Shown: piece after piece, positions 1-8,204 of the stretch
How positions within the stretch are numbered: the first letter of the stretch is position 1
How the letters are laid out: the number at the start of each line of letters is the position of its first letter
Origin: a virus
Direction: 5' to 3' (one strand)
DNA length: 64,000 nt
IMG/VR virus record: IMGVR_UViG_3300044974_001280
Coordinates: 124,001-188,000 of that record
Notes under the pieces: generated by a model
The model's input: only the letters and a program-made list of their open reading frames with translations
What the model was told of the DNA's origin: nothing
Database searches by the model: none
Translations under genes and position numbers: made by a program

Positions 1-1
1 G

Positions 2-862
2 GAATTTTTCGAGGACGTGGATGCTGTTTTTGTGGACGAGTGTCACCATTCCAATTCAGTTTCCATCAAAAAAATTCTATCCAAATGCATGCACACGGGG
101 TGGAGATTTGGTCTAACCGGAACCTTGACCAATCGGTCTTCTGCCGATCACCTGACCATCCAGCAGTATCTGGGCCCCGTGTTGGTCGAGATCTCTCCTG
201 ATTTTCTTTTTCGGAACGACCACGCCACCCCTGTTTCTATTAAGGTTGTGATCCTCGATTGGCTAGATCAGGAGATCAAGGATAAACTTGCCCAGTTGAA
301 ATTCTCTGCCCAGAATTTAGAGGGCAACGACATCTACAACATCGAAAGAAAATTGGTGATAGAGAGTGAAAAAAGAATTTCATATATCGTTGATTTTATT
401 TCGAAAACATCCAAGAACTCCCTGGTGCTTTTTCAGTCCGTAAAGGATGAATACGGAAAGCAAATCTGGAATAGACTGAGAGAAATAGATAGTACGAAAG
501 AGGTTTTCTACGTGGATGGAGACACTGATGAAAAATTAAGGGAGGAATACAAAGAGAGAATGAAGGACGGAGAAAATAAGATTCTGGTAGCAACCTTTGG
601 TACATTTTCAACTGGAATTTCGATCAACAATCTTCATAACATTTTCTTGGTTGAATCATACAAAAGCGAGGTTTTGATCAAGCAAAGTCTGGGCAGGGGT
701 ATGAGAAAAATGGAGGGCAAGGAGAAAGTGAACGTAATCGATTTTGTGGATGACTTTTCTACTCCTAAATACCTTAACTACCTGATGAAACACGGGGACG
801 TTCGAATGCAAATTTATAAGAAAGAGAAATTCAAATACAAAGTCTTCAAGGTTAAATTGTGA
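2..862 (+). CDS. UvsW-like superfamily 2 helicase, C-terminal part (5' end outside window)
   Basis: The reading frame is open from the left edge, so this is the C-terminal 286 residues of a larger gene. A DECHH Walker B box (residues 12-16 of the visible part) is followed by a GLTGTL motif III and, near the end, QSLGRGMRK, the arginine-finger motif VI of SF2 helicases. In T4 the DECH-type helicase UvsW unwinds R-loops and branched recombination intermediates, and the length and motif spacing fit. ATP binding motif I must lie upstream. The next frame starts on the stop codon, so the genes may be co-transcribed. UvsW proper or another phage SF2 repair helicase cannot be separated without the N-terminus. 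Confidence 0.8.
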   Translation, partial: EFFEDVDAVFVDECHHSNSVSIKKILSKCMHTGWRFGLTGTLTNRSSADHLTIQQYLGPVLVEISPDFLFRNDHATPVSIKVVILDWLDQEIKDKLAQLKFSAQNLEGNDIYNIERKLVIESEKRISYIVDFISKTSKNSLVLFQSVKDEYGKQIWNRLREIDSTKEVFYVDGDTDEKLREEYKERMKDGENKILVATFGTFSTGISINNLHNIFLVESYKSEVLIKQSLGRGMRKMEGKEKVNVIDFVDDFSTPKYLNYLMKHGDVRMQIYKKEKFKYKVFKVKL

Positions 863-871
863 ACAAGTTGG

Positions 872-879
872 GATATATA
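872..879 (+). promoter_or_regulatory. Putative late promoter box GATATATA
   Basis: GATATATA lies inside the 3' end of the helicase/upstream overlap region, 18 nt before the ATG at 898. The same octamer recurs before many virion-type genes in this window. It decides the start of the next gene: a longer frame from a GTG at 859 would run through the box. Confidence 0.5.
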
Positions 880-897
880 AATCAAAAAATCAGATTT

Positions 898-1452
898 ATG
901 ACTCCCAGATTAAAAAACTTTTCCATGTTTTCTGAGGCAATAAACAGAGAAAGAAGCAGGTTTAGATCCAATTTTGATAAAGAGGACGATTGGAGTAAGT
1001 TCGAAGAAATAGAGAGAAGGATAGAGGATCGATATTCAAGAAAAGAATCGGAAACGGGAATTGGTGAATTTTCAGATTCGGGAGCCAGAGCAAGATTTCA
1101 AGCTATGGCAGAAGATCCGAGTGGAGCTCCGCTAAGATTGGTCCGAATGGGCCTGTCCCTTGTTCAGAAGGTGGCTAAATCTATTGTTGATGTTTTTAAA
1201 ATGCCTTTTAGAGGTGGGGATTCTCTGGAGAGTCTTAAGAGACAAAAGAAAGATATGCTAGAAAAATGGGGTGAAACCATTACAAAAAGTGGCAGAAACA
1301 CAAGAGAAGACTATGAGGATTTCTATAGTAGAGCCTACGATAGTGGCAGAAGAACATTTGGAGATGATTTTGATCTAGATTCTCCCAGCTCTGAAGAAGG
1401 CAGGGTGTATTCAAGTTACATTAAAGGGGCCAGAAGATTTTACGATATTTGA
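898..1452 (+). CDS. Unknown protein with capsid-targeting-like leader
   Basis: I do not recognise the 184-residue body. The first 14 residues (MTPRLKNFSMFSEA) match the recurring N-terminal leader of this window: basic/hydrophobic start, F-x-x-F, then S-E before A. The rest is highly charged (R, E, D, K rich), with a hydrophobic helix in the middle (LVQKVAKSIVDVFKMPF) and an acidic-aromatic C-terminus. The ATG at 898 is preferred over the GTG at 859 because a GATATATA box lies between them and because the leader then sits at the N-terminus. The gene abuts the nucleotidyltransferase gene downstream. A packaged internal protein is the best guess. Confidence 0.6.
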   Translation: MTPRLKNFSMFSEAINRERSRFRSNFDKEDDWSKFEEIERRIEDRYSRKESETGIGEFSDSGARARFQAMAEDPSGAPLRLVRMGLSLVQKVAKSIVDVFKMPFRGGDSLESLKRQKKDMLEKWGETITKSGRNTREDYEDFYSRAYDSGRRTFGDDFDLDSPSSEEGRVYSSYIKGARRFYDI

Positions 1453-1454
1453 GC

Positions 1455-2387
1455 ATGATTTATACCTACACACAATATATGGAATTAAATGAAGGAGGGG
1501 CTGCTATTGGCAGTTCTAGAAAGATCCGAGAGGATGAAGTGGCCAAAACTTTGACCCACTTAGGGGAAGCCCTTTTTCCCTTGCTGGGCGATGGAAAATT
1601 AAACAGGGACTTTTTGCTCATTGGCAGCATTGGAAAAAAAGAAAGTCCAGATGACACTTCCGGGGACGTGGATTTGGGAGTTTCTAAACCCTTCCTGGCC
1701 CAAAAATGGGGTGTTCCTGAATCCAAGGTGTTGGATGTAATGACCGAGAAACTGAAGGACCAACTCCCCGACATTTTGGGTTACAAACCGGAGATCAAAA
1801 TGTTTAAAGGGATCAACATAGTCAGCGTTGAATGGCCCATTGAGGGGAACATCAAGAACGGCACGGTTCAACTTGATCTGATTCCAATTGCGGATATGGA
1901 TTGGGCTAAATTTATTTTTTACTCCCCGGACCAGAGAAAAAAAGAATCCAAGTATAAATCTGCCCACAGGAATTGGCTTTTCCAGGCCATTCTTTCGGCC
2001 TTGAAGGATGTAGATTCCGTTGATAAAGAAGGGCAAATCATGGATTATACTGGGTATGTTCTCAAACTAGGAGATGGCGTTTATAAGAATCGTAAGACCT
2101 ATCGGGGAGCAACAAAAAGACTCTCCCGACCTAAAATTTTAGAAGATAGCACCTTTCTAGTCACCAGGGATCCTCAAAAGATGCTAGATCTACTTTTTGG
2201 TTCTGGTGTTAGACCGAGTGATGTTAAGACCTTCGAGGATGTCTGGTCTTTAATAAAAAAACCGACTTTTATCCATGCCGATAAACTACAATCTATAGTG
2301 GAAGATTTTGTCAGATACTTAGAGAGAACCAATCACGACATTCCTTGGGAAATAAAAAAACTGGTTAGTAATGAACGTTTTCCCTAA
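1455..2387 (+). CDS. Nucleotidyltransferase with capsid-targeting-like leader
   Basis: The protein (310 aa) starts MIYTYTQYMELNE-GGA, a leader ending L-N-E before G, as in T4 capsid-targeting sequences. Around residues 56-75 a GSIGKK...SGDVDLGV segment gives the G-S...D-x-D signature of the DNA polymerase beta/nucleotidyltransferase fold, whose paired aspartates bind Mg-NTP. A later acidic residue in QLDLIPIADMDW could be the third metal ligand. Substrate is unknown (NMP transfer to protein, RNA or a small molecule). The ATG at 1455 is chosen over a TTG at 1449. It overlaps the next gene by 17 nt, indicating an operon. By analogy with T4 Alt, a packaged enzyme that modifies the host at entry is an attractive but unproven reading. 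Confidence 0.65.
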   Translation: MIYTYTQYMELNEGGAAIGSSRKIREDEVAKTLTHLGEALFPLLGDGKLNRDFLLIGSIGKKESPDDTSGDVDLGVSKPFLAQKWGVPESKVLDVMTEKLKDQLPDILGYKPEIKMFKGINIVSVEWPIEGNIKNGTVQLDLIPIADMDWAKFIFYSPDQRKKESKYKSAHRNWLFQAILSALKDVDSVDKEGQIMDYTGYVLKLGDGVYKNRKTYRGATKRLSRPKILEDSTFLVTRDPQKMLDLLFGSGVRPSDVKTFEDVWSLIKKPTFIHADKLQSIVEDFVRYLERTNHDIPWEIKKLVSNERFP

Positions 2388-2802
2388 TCTTTTCTACACC
2401 ACTTTGGATTTCTTGCTGGAAGGAGATGGAATAGAATCCATCTTTAAACACCCCGAAGTCATTTTGTTTAGGACAGTGCTGGGTTTAAATGGTTCTGTCA
2501 TGGCCAATTCAACCGGAGATTACGAAGTTCAGATTGGAGATGAAATTATCTACACGATGGAAAAATCAGTCTACGATTTGATCAATTTTGGTTTTTCTCC
2601 TCCTCCTTTATCCGTTTATGTTCCCTTGCTCTTAATGACCTGGAACTCACCATTACATGATAAATCTAAATTAATTATTGGCAAAATTCTCAATAGTCTT
2701 CTTTTTTTGGAGTCCAGAGGATATGTTGATTTTGAACTTCAAGAATACGGTCCTTTATCTTTTTTTCCAAATTTTCCAACAAGTTTTCCTCCCCATAAAT
2801 AA
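2371..2802 (+). CDS. Unknown protein, possible leader
   Basis: This 143-residue protein is not recognised. Its N-terminus (FYTTLDFLLEGDG) has an aromatic pair and an L-L-E before G, so it may carry a divergent form of the packaging leader, though the spacing is less regular than elsewhere. The body has two hydrophobic stretches and a repeated proline-aromatic pattern (FSPPPLSVYVPLLL) but no obvious transmembrane segment or catalytic motif. The start overlaps the end of the nucleotidyltransferase gene by 17 nt and the ligase gene follows after 8 nt, so it is probably translated from the same transcript. Confidence 0.5.
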   Translation: MNVFPNLFYTTLDFLLEGDGIESIFKHPEVILFRTVLGLNGSVMANSTGDYEVQIGDEIIYTMEKSVYDLINFGFSPPPLSVYVPLLLMTWNSPLHDKSKLIIGKILNSLLFLESRGYVDFELQEYGPLSFFPNFPTSFPPHK

Positions 2803-2810
2803 TTCATACC

Positions 2811-4760
2811 ATGTCTGGCATTAATCATCTATACGATCTTTACCACAAAAAAGGAGAAAATTTTATCAATTCTCTTTTCAGGGAATTTGTTACCATCAAT
2901 GAAAAGATGGATGGTTCTGCCTTTAGTTTCGAGAGGGATCAAGAGACTGGGAATTTCAAATTTTATCGGCGGGATCAAAGGAATCCAATTACCCTAGTTG
3001 ACCGTACTTTGATGAAATACTATGAGAAACCTATTTCTTATATCACGAGTCTTCCCCCTCACATTATAGAGAGAATCCCCAGAGGCTGGAGATTTGGCCT
3101 AGAGTATTTCGCCAACACCCAGCCAGTTGAAATAGTCTATGATCGGGTGCCCAAAAATAATCTGATTCTTTCTTACATTCATCAAATGGCGCCGGGAGGC
3201 AAAGTCGCCAGAACCCTTCAAAAGAAAGAAAAGCTGGACGAATGGGCTGATCTTTTGGGAGTGGAAAGAAGTCCTATTATTTTTCAGGGCCTGCTTCAGC
3301 CCGATCAAAAAGTTGCCTTGATGGAATTTTTGTCTACCCCCTTCAAAGAGCTAACCCGAAAATTTTCCACTCAAAGTTTCGTGAGGTTTATCATCTCGGT
3401 CCTTAACCCAGCTTTAGAGAAAACTGCTCTGAACGATAACCTGGATAAAGATGTGGAGGGAATCGTGTTTAGGTTTGGTCATCCGGATAGAGAAAGCGAA
3501 ACAGTTTTAGCCAAGATGGTTGATCCCATCTTCACGGAGTTGGCCAAGGAAAAGACCCAACAACAGATGGAAAGAAAACCCAGTGATTTTCTGGGTCTGA
3601 CCCTTTTGGACGTTATGAACTACATTCTCCAAAAGGGGGTAAAATCTTTCGAAACAGAAGGGGATTCTGAGGAGGAAAGATACATCTCCTATATGTCGGA
3701 CGTGTTTGCCAAGTTTCTGAGTCAGTACTCGGAGAAGTATAAAGGCACTGATTTTGATGAACCTGATTATCTGAAGAAAGAAGAATTCAGATTGAACAAA
3801 CAACTCATTTCGGACAGGAGAGTTCTAAAATGGGTCGAAGAAGACCCGGCCTTTGAGTCCTTGTTCAAGTTGATGCTCAATTCATTCAGAAAAATCAAGA
3901 CTCGAGCTTCGGGACTGGTAAAAGCCGGTACTTTAGAACAATTCAATCTACTAGTTCAGAAAATCAAAAATTATGTGGCCAAGAAAAAAATCAACGAGCA
4001 AGAAAAACAAGATTTTACGAGCTTCCTCGAATTCAAGAAAATAAATTCTCCTTCCGTAGATTATCTCAGAGAAGAACTTGATGACAATGAAGAGGAAGAA
4101 AATCCTCTCTTTTCCTTCGACGAATTCATTTCCAAGTTAGAGACCATCGATCAAAAACACGAAGAATACCTAGAGCAACGGGAAGAAAACACGGTTGAAG
4201 AAGCAGAAGAAAAATCTACGGGGAAAAAGGAGGAGAAAAACATCAATGTGATGCTCGGACGATTCCAACCTTTCCATCTGGGACATTTGAAGATGGCCCA
4301 AGAGATGAAGAAAAAAAACGATTTTCCTGTTTTTGTTGTGGTCGTTTATCCAGGTCACAACAGAAATAAAAATTCCCCATTTAATGAAGAGATTATCAAG
4401 CAGTACATGGATTCCTTGATGGAAGCTTATCCAGAAGACTTTGCCGGTTACAAGATTGTCAAATTGGGTCTATTGGGTTCAGTTGTTAATAGATTGGTCG
4501 AAGAGGGCTACATCCCTCATCTGGTGGGATCTGGAGAAGACAGGGCGGATGATTACGGTAAACAGTTTGAGTACATTAAAAAAACAGAGCTGCACGATAA
4601 ATTACCTTCTGATTTCGCTCTTCACGTCAGTAAAAGATCCATGTCTGCCACAGAGGTGAGGACAAAATTGAAGGAAGGCAATTTTACAGCTGCCAAAAAA
4701 ATGTTACCTAAAGCTGTTTTAAACAATTACGAGATTTTGAAGTCCGCTTTGAAAGAATAA
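2811..4760 (+). CDS. RNA ligase fused to NMN adenylyltransferase-like domain
   Basis: This is a two-enzyme fusion of 649 aa. The N-terminal domain has the covalent nucleotidyltransferase signature EKMDGS with Lys32 as predicted AMP acceptor, a motif III-like GWRFGLEYF (about residues 91-99), EGIVFRFGH (motif IV) and VLAKMVDP (motif V), as in phage RNA ligases. The C-terminal domain (about residue 475 on) has MLGRFQPFHLGHLKM, containing the HxGH motif of nucleotidylyltransferases, and ends with SMSATEVR, equivalent to the ISxTxxR motif of NadM-type NMN adenylyltransferases. A lysine/glutamate-rich linker of roughly 100 residues joins them. Ligase would seal RNA breaks using ATP; the second domain would make NAD from NMN and ATP. 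Either domain could use another substrate. Confidence 0.75.
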   Translation: MSGINHLYDLYHKKGENFINSLFREFVTINEKMDGSAFSFERDQETGNFKFYRRDQRNPITLVDRTLMKYYEKPISYITSLPPHIIERIPRGWRFGLEYFANTQPVEIVYDRVPKNNLILSYIHQMAPGGKVARTLQKKEKLDEWADLLGVERSPIIFQGLLQPDQKVALMEFLSTPFKELTRKFSTQSFVRFIISVLNPALEKTALNDNLDKDVEGIVFRFGHPDRESETVLAKMVDPIFTELAKEKTQQQMERKPSDFLGLTLLDVMNYILQKGVKSFETEGDSEEERYISYMSDVFAKFLSQYSEKYKGTDFDEPDYLKKEEFRLNKQLISDRRVLKWVEEDPAFESLFKLMLNSFRKIKTRASGLVKAGTLEQFNLLVQKIKNYVAKKKINEQEKQDFTSFLEFKKINSPSVDYLREELDDNEEEENPLFSFDEFISKLETIDQKHEEYLEQREENTVEEAEEKSTGKKEEKNINVMLGRFQPFHLGHLKMAQEMKKKNDFPVFVVVVYPGHNRNKNSPFNEEIIKQYMDSLMEAYPEDFAGYKIVKLGLLGSVVNRLVEEGYIPHLVGSGEDRADDYGKQFEYIKKTELHDKLPSDFALHVSKRSMSATEVRTKLKEGNFTAAKKMLPKAVLNNYEILKSALKE

Positions 4761-4774
4761 AACAAAATTCTAGA

Positions 4775-4782
4775 GATATATA
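4775..4782 (+). promoter_or_regulatory. Putative late promoter box GATATATA
   Basis: The octamer lies in the 39-nt gap between genes, 17 nt before the GTG start at 4800 of a leader-bearing protein. The match to the repeated box is exact. Confidence 0.6.
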
Positions 4783-4799
4783 ACATAAAACAATCCACA

Positions 4800-5333
4800 G
4801 TGAAAGTTATTCTTCCTTATTCTCAATTCATTACCCAGCTAAATGAAGCCGATGGGTTTGGAACCTTGCCCTTTCTCTTTAAGAAAGACGGGGATCTATG
4901 TTACTATTTTTTCCAGATAGACAAAGAAAAAGGAGACCAGCAAGGTTATGTTTTTTTGATTGGCAAATACTCCAGATTTGAAAATATGGAGGGTCCAAAA
5001 AATTCTTATGCCGTCATTAATCTCAACCAGATCGAGCCCGAGGTGATCGAAGACATTGCAATTGAGAACACCAAGAATTTACCCGAAGCTAACTCCAATA
5101 AATTTAAACTTAAGGGAGGAGAATTGGCGAGGCTCTACAAGCAGATTGGCAAATGTCTTTTGAATTACTTGGAGAAAAACCCAAAAACAATCAGAATAGT
5201 GGATGAGATGAATCAAAATCTAGTTCTGAATAACTACGAGGAGTACGCTAGATCTATGTTAATTTCGATCCTAGGTGATGAATGGCATTTGCAACCCGGA
5301 TCTAGAAAAGGAGTTTACGTCTTGAATCGCTAG
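4800..5333 (+). CDS. Unknown protein with capsid-targeting-like leader
   Basis: A 177-residue protein of unknown function. The N-terminus MKVILPYSQFITQLNE-ADG is one of the clearest leaders here: aromatic pair Y-x-x-F, then L-N-E directly before A, the T4 prohead protease cleavage consensus. The GTG start fits because the leader begins there and a late-type box sits 17 nt upstream. The body has a soluble alpha/beta character with no catalytic motif that I can name. It stands alone between the ligase fusion and the histone-like gene. Probably a packaged internal protein, processed at residue 16. Confidence 0.6.
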   Translation: MKVILPYSQFITQLNEADGFGTLPFLFKKDGDLCYYFFQIDKEKGDQQGYVFLIGKYSRFENMEGPKNSYAVINLNQIEPEVIEDIAIENTKNLPEANSNKFKLKGGELARLYKQIGKCLLNYLEKNPKTIRIVDEMNQNLVLNNYEEYARSMLISILGDEWHLQPGSRKGVYVLNR

Positions 5334-5386
5334 TTTTGATGAAACTTTTTCTTATACTATTCTATAATAAATAAAAATTATCTATT

Positions 5387-5566
5387 ATGGAAGCTTTTCA
5401 AGAAATTAAAAATCTCATCTCTCAAATTGAACCTGAATTCCAGAAATTCACTGAAAAAGGAAATAAAGCCGCTGGTACTCGGGTAAGAGTTGCAATGCAA
5501 GAACTGAAAAAACTTGCCCAGCAGATCAGAATTGATATACAAGATCAAAAATCCAAGGCAGCTTAG
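5387..5566 (+). CDS. Histone H1-like protein of the Hc1 family
   Basis: A 59-residue reading frame. The central stretch GNKAAGTRVRVAMQELKKL is the hallmark of the small Hc1-like (histone H1-like) proteins widespread in Bacteroidota: an acidic N-terminal helix, then a basic segment with R-V-R and K-K. In Chlamydia the namesake condenses DNA; the role in Bacteroidota is less clear. It has its own AT-rich upstream region (5334-5386) and is closed by a strong terminator, so it is transcribed as a unit. It may compact phage DNA or displace host nucleoid proteins. The family match points to a Bacteroidota host. Confidence 0.8.
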   Translation: MEAFQEIKNLISQIEPEFQKFTEKGNKAAGTRVRVAMQELKKLAQQIRIDIQDQKSKAA

Positions 5567-5586
5567 AATTTTCTTCTTTATTTTAG

Positions 5587-5611
5587 AAAGCAGTCTTCGG
5601 ACTGCTTTTTT
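5587..5611 (+). terminator. Rho-independent terminator
   Basis: A perfect 9-bp stem (AAAGCAGTC with GACTGCTTT) around a TTCG tetraloop is followed by a T run. It ends the histone-like gene and isolates the next late promoter. Confidence 0.9.
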
Positions 5612-5626
5612 GTGGTACATCATTTG

Positions 5627-5634
5627 GATATATA
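5627..5634 (+). promoter_or_regulatory. Putative late promoter box GATATATA
   Basis: The octamer follows the terminator by 15 nt and precedes the ATG at 5650 by 15 nt, giving a short A-rich leader with no Shine-Dalgarno sequence. Confidence 0.65.
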
Positions 5635-5649
5635 CAAAAAAAAAATTCT

Positions 5650-6993
5650 ATGAACTCTATTATTAAATTCTCTGATTATATTTTAGAAGAAGAAATGAGT
5701 CGAAAGGAGAGGAGACTGCAAAGAAGGGAAGAAAGATTAGAAAAAAAACTCGATAAAATCGGAAAAAAAAGAGGAGGGGATTCTCCAGTCCTGGGTGATC
5801 AAGAAGAAAGCCAAAAACGTTTGAGTACGCCCTTTTATCAAATTAAGGGCAAAGAATTACCTATGGAGCAAAAAATCGACATTAACGGTCAAAGTGTTGA
5901 ACCATACGGGATAGCAAACAATGTTATGAATACCTGGATCGAAGAAGTCAAAACTGAAACCCTAGACAACATCGATTCCAAATATAAAGTGGCTATTAAG
6001 GCTCTAATCGAAAGGTCACTCAATAAGATTTTTCCTATAGTGTCTAAGTACTTTATTCCGTCTGTCAAATTTGATGGTAAGCCTATTATTGAAGAAACTA
6101 AAATCGAGCCTAAAGAATTTTGGCTCCAGGTTTGGCCCCAAATCTGGAAAGAAATGAATGCAGTAGAAAGGGGGATTGTTAAAAGTATGACCTCCTTAAG
6201 AGAAGAAACTACCTATGACCAATTGATAGAAATGGTGGGTAAGGCTTTATCGGATGAGGAATTCTCAGGATACAATGAAGTTGTGTCCGAACAATTATCG
6301 AACTTATTGGAACTTTTTGGCTTGGCTTTTTCTACGACTTTCAAAGACAAGGCAGTGGAAGTTTCCCAAGAAATGATGGGAAAATTGGTCACGGATCTAA
6401 ATGCAAAAGGAGCAAAAATCAATTTCAAGTCCTCTCAAAAATCTAAAGGGGGTCAGCAAGAATTGGAAAATGTTGACCTTGGCAAATCATCAAAAGAAGT
6501 TTGGGCCGAAACAATCGTTAAACAAATAGAAGAATTCAGAAAACTTTTAACTTCAGAAGAAGATAATAAAGGAGAAAAAGATCAAAAATATAAAGAAGAA
6601 GAAGAAGTAAAAGATATAAAATTTCCTTCGTCAATCAAAACAAAGGAAGATTTGAAAAAATGGGCTTCCAGTTTAAGCTCCGATCAAAAACAAGTTCTAT
6701 TGGGTGCCTTGGGATTTAGTGAAGTTAAAAAAGAAGACTCAGAAGGAAAGGACTCGGGAGGATCTGGATCCGTCCAGTCAGCAGGCAGCGGAGGAAAAGA
6801 AGTCTTAAAAAGAGGAATGAAGTCTGAGGAGGTCGGTAAACTCCAGGATGCATTGGGCATGACAAATTTAGGAACCCAAAGAACTAATTTTGGTCCTAAA
6901 ACTGAACAGGCTGTTAAGGAATTTCAAAGGAAAAAAGGTTTGGTGGATGATGGAATAGTGGGACCTAAAACTAGAGAGAAACTTGGAATATAA
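5650..6993 (+). CDS. Peptidoglycan-binding-domain protein with capsid-targeting-like leader
   Basis: This 447-aa protein starts MNSIIKFSDYILEEE, an F-x-x-Y leader with I-L-E/L-E-E. Then follow a basic coiled segment (residues 15-45), a helical region (about 60-290), and a low-complexity charged linker with a G/S-rich stretch (about 300-375). The last 65 residues are a PG_binding_1 domain: LKRGMKSEEVGKLQDALG, then FGPKTEQAVKEFQRKKGL and DGIVGPKTREKLG. Such domains bind cell-wall glycan in hydrolases and tail proteins. No hydrolase motif is visible in the rest, so it may be a targeting or structural protein delivered with the virion and anchored to the wall. Confidence 0.7.
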   Translation: MNSIIKFSDYILEEEMSRKERRLQRREERLEKKLDKIGKKRGGDSPVLGDQEESQKRLSTPFYQIKGKELPMEQKIDINGQSVEPYGIANNVMNTWIEEVKTETLDNIDSKYKVAIKALIERSLNKIFPIVSKYFIPSVKFDGKPIIEETKIEPKEFWLQVWPQIWKEMNAVERGIVKSMTSLREETTYDQLIEMVGKALSDEEFSGYNEVVSEQLSNLLELFGLAFSTTFKDKAVEVSQEMMGKLVTDLNAKGAKINFKSSQKSKGGQQELENVDLGKSSKEVWAETIVKQIEEFRKLLTSEEDNKGEKDQKYKEEEEVKDIKFPSSIKTKEDLKKWASSLSSDQKQVLLGALGFSEVKKEDSEGKDSGGSGSVQSAGSGGKEVLKRGMKSEEVGKLQDALGMTNLGTQRTNFGPKTEQAVKEFQRKKGLVDDGIVGPKTREKLGI

Positions 6994-7039
6994 CAGAAAC
7001 AAAGCCCATTCGATCTGCTAAAAATTGAAAAAAAATCTT

Positions 7040-7246
7040 ATGTCTTACTACATTGCAAAAGTACAATTTGAGTCAGGTGATAACAAAAAAAATGGAGATC
7101 CTGTTATGATTAAATCCGAATTCTTAGTAGAGGCAGAGTCTGTGCTCGAGGTGGAGCACAAAGTTGCTTCACACCTCTCTGGAATATCCGGTTTTTTTGA
7201 AACCACTCAGATCACCAAATCAAAAATAGAAGCCGTGATAGGCTAA
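7040..7246 (+). CDS. DUF4494-like small protein
   Basis: A 68-residue protein starting MSYYIAKVQFESG. The pattern (W/Y-Y-x-A/C-K-V-x-F/Y, a short charged loop, then E-x-F-L-V-E-A-x-S-x-x-E-V-E, ending with a T-x-I-x-K-x-x-I strand) resembles DUF4494, a family I know mainly from Bacteroidota and their phages; its function is unknown. I use the ATG at 7040 rather than the TTG at 7025 because family members start just before this strand. It is probably co-transcribed with the next small genes. Confidence 0.6.
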   Translation: MSYYIAKVQFESGDNKKNGDPVMIKSEFLVEAESVLEVEHKVASHLSGISGFFETTQITKSKIEAVIG

Positions 7247-7263
7247 AAAAGAATCAATAGATC

Positions 7264-7833
7264 ATGACACGTCAAAACCCATTTCAGTCTCGAAAATATC
7301 TCAACGAATCCGATCAAAAATTAAATCGAGATCCGGAGATGACCCACGAGGCTGAAACGGGTTCTTATATTCCTCCCCAGTCTCCAATTGCTATTCAGCC
7401 GGGGGATAAAGGGTTTGAGATAGTGGGAAAAGCCTACAATAAGTGGTTGTGGACATTTCCAGAGTGGAAAAAGAAATCCTCTAAAATCATTAATCCTGCC
7501 GCCAACTGGAATTTGAACAGCAAACCGATGACAGCTGCTCAGATCAAGAAAAAAATGAAGGGACTGTATCTTAAAGAAGGTGCGACGAATTTAGAGTTTT
7601 TGAAAGGAGGCAAATCGGATAAACTGACAATTTTAGATATAGCTCTTAAACACTCCGGTAAAAATTCTTCATCTTTATCAGAAATTCTAGATCATTTAAC
7701 TCAACAGCTAGTGGACGGAGTTTTTGTCGAGATGGAACACACCCAAAGACCACAGCAGGCCAGGGAAATTGCCATGGATCATCTCTACGAGGATCCAAAC
7801 TACTACATCAAACTAAAAAAAATAGAGGGTTAG
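7264..7833 (+). CDS. Unknown protein with DUF5661-like C-terminus
   Basis: This 189-aa protein opens with NPFQSRKYLNE-SDQ, a leader-like segment with L-N-E before S. The C-terminal 35 residues (VEMEHTQRPQQAREIAMDHL, then EDPNYYIKL) follow the E-H-T...A-x-x-I-A-x-D-H-L-x-E-x-P-x-Y-Y pattern of a small domain common in large phages (resembles DUF5661). The middle has a tryptophan-rich patch (KWLWTFPEWKKK) and basic helices. Function is unknown. It lies in a run of small same-strand genes with gaps of 10-45 nt. Confidence 0.5.
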   Translation: MTRQNPFQSRKYLNESDQKLNRDPEMTHEAETGSYIPPQSPIAIQPGDKGFEIVGKAYNKWLWTFPEWKKKSSKIINPAANWNLNSKPMTAAQIKKKMKGLYLKEGATNLEFLKGGKSDKLTILDIALKHSGKNSSSLSEILDHLTQQLVDGVFVEMEHTQRPQQAREIAMDHLYEDPNYYIKLKKIEG

Positions 7834-7842
7834 CAAACGACT

Positions 7843-8160
7843 ATGAAACACATCACTGTTTATGAATCTTGGTCCAGGGGGAGAACAGTAGAATTAGAAT
7901 CCACCCGGAATCGGGCAAAGATCACTCTGACTCTTCAAGGTTCAAGAATAGAAAGCATCGACAATCCTAGAGGCATGAGATTTCCCTGGTCAGTCGGACA
8001 AAACATCAATCGCAGTTTAGAAACCTGGGCTTGTAACAACGGCTTCACCATCAACGGAGAAGATCCTTGTCCAGAAGAAAAAATCTTCGGAGTCAAAACT
8101 TCCCAGGTGCCTAAAGGCCACGAGTGGAGGATGCTTTTTCCGAATAAATTTAGAAAATAA
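7843..8160 (+). CDS. Unknown small protein
   Basis: A 105-aa protein that I do not recognise. It is beta-rich, with alternating polar and hydrophobic residues (ITLTLQGSRIESID) and two cysteines in the C-terminal half. The N-terminus (MKHITVYESW) recalls the start of the packaging leader but lacks the second aromatic and the L-x-E site. It follows the previous gene after 9 nt. Confidence 0.45.
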   Translation: MKHITVYESWSRGRTVELESTRNRAKITLTLQGSRIESIDNPRGMRFPWSVGQNINRSLETWACNNGFTINGEDPCPEEKIFGVKTSQVPKGHEWRMLFPNKFRK

Positions 8161-8204
8161 GATCACCGCGGGACCTCCCGAATAACAAAAAAACAAAAAA
8201 ACAA

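Noticed and set aside
1599-2036. Minus-strand frame opposite the nucleotidyltransferase
   Set aside because: Shadow frame with no leader, promoter box or recognisable motif, lying fully inside a gene with a clear G-S...D-x-D motif.
8170-8181. CGGGACCTCCCG hairpin as a terminator
   Set aside because: The stem is only 5 bp, the loop is 2 nt, and no T run follows on either strand.
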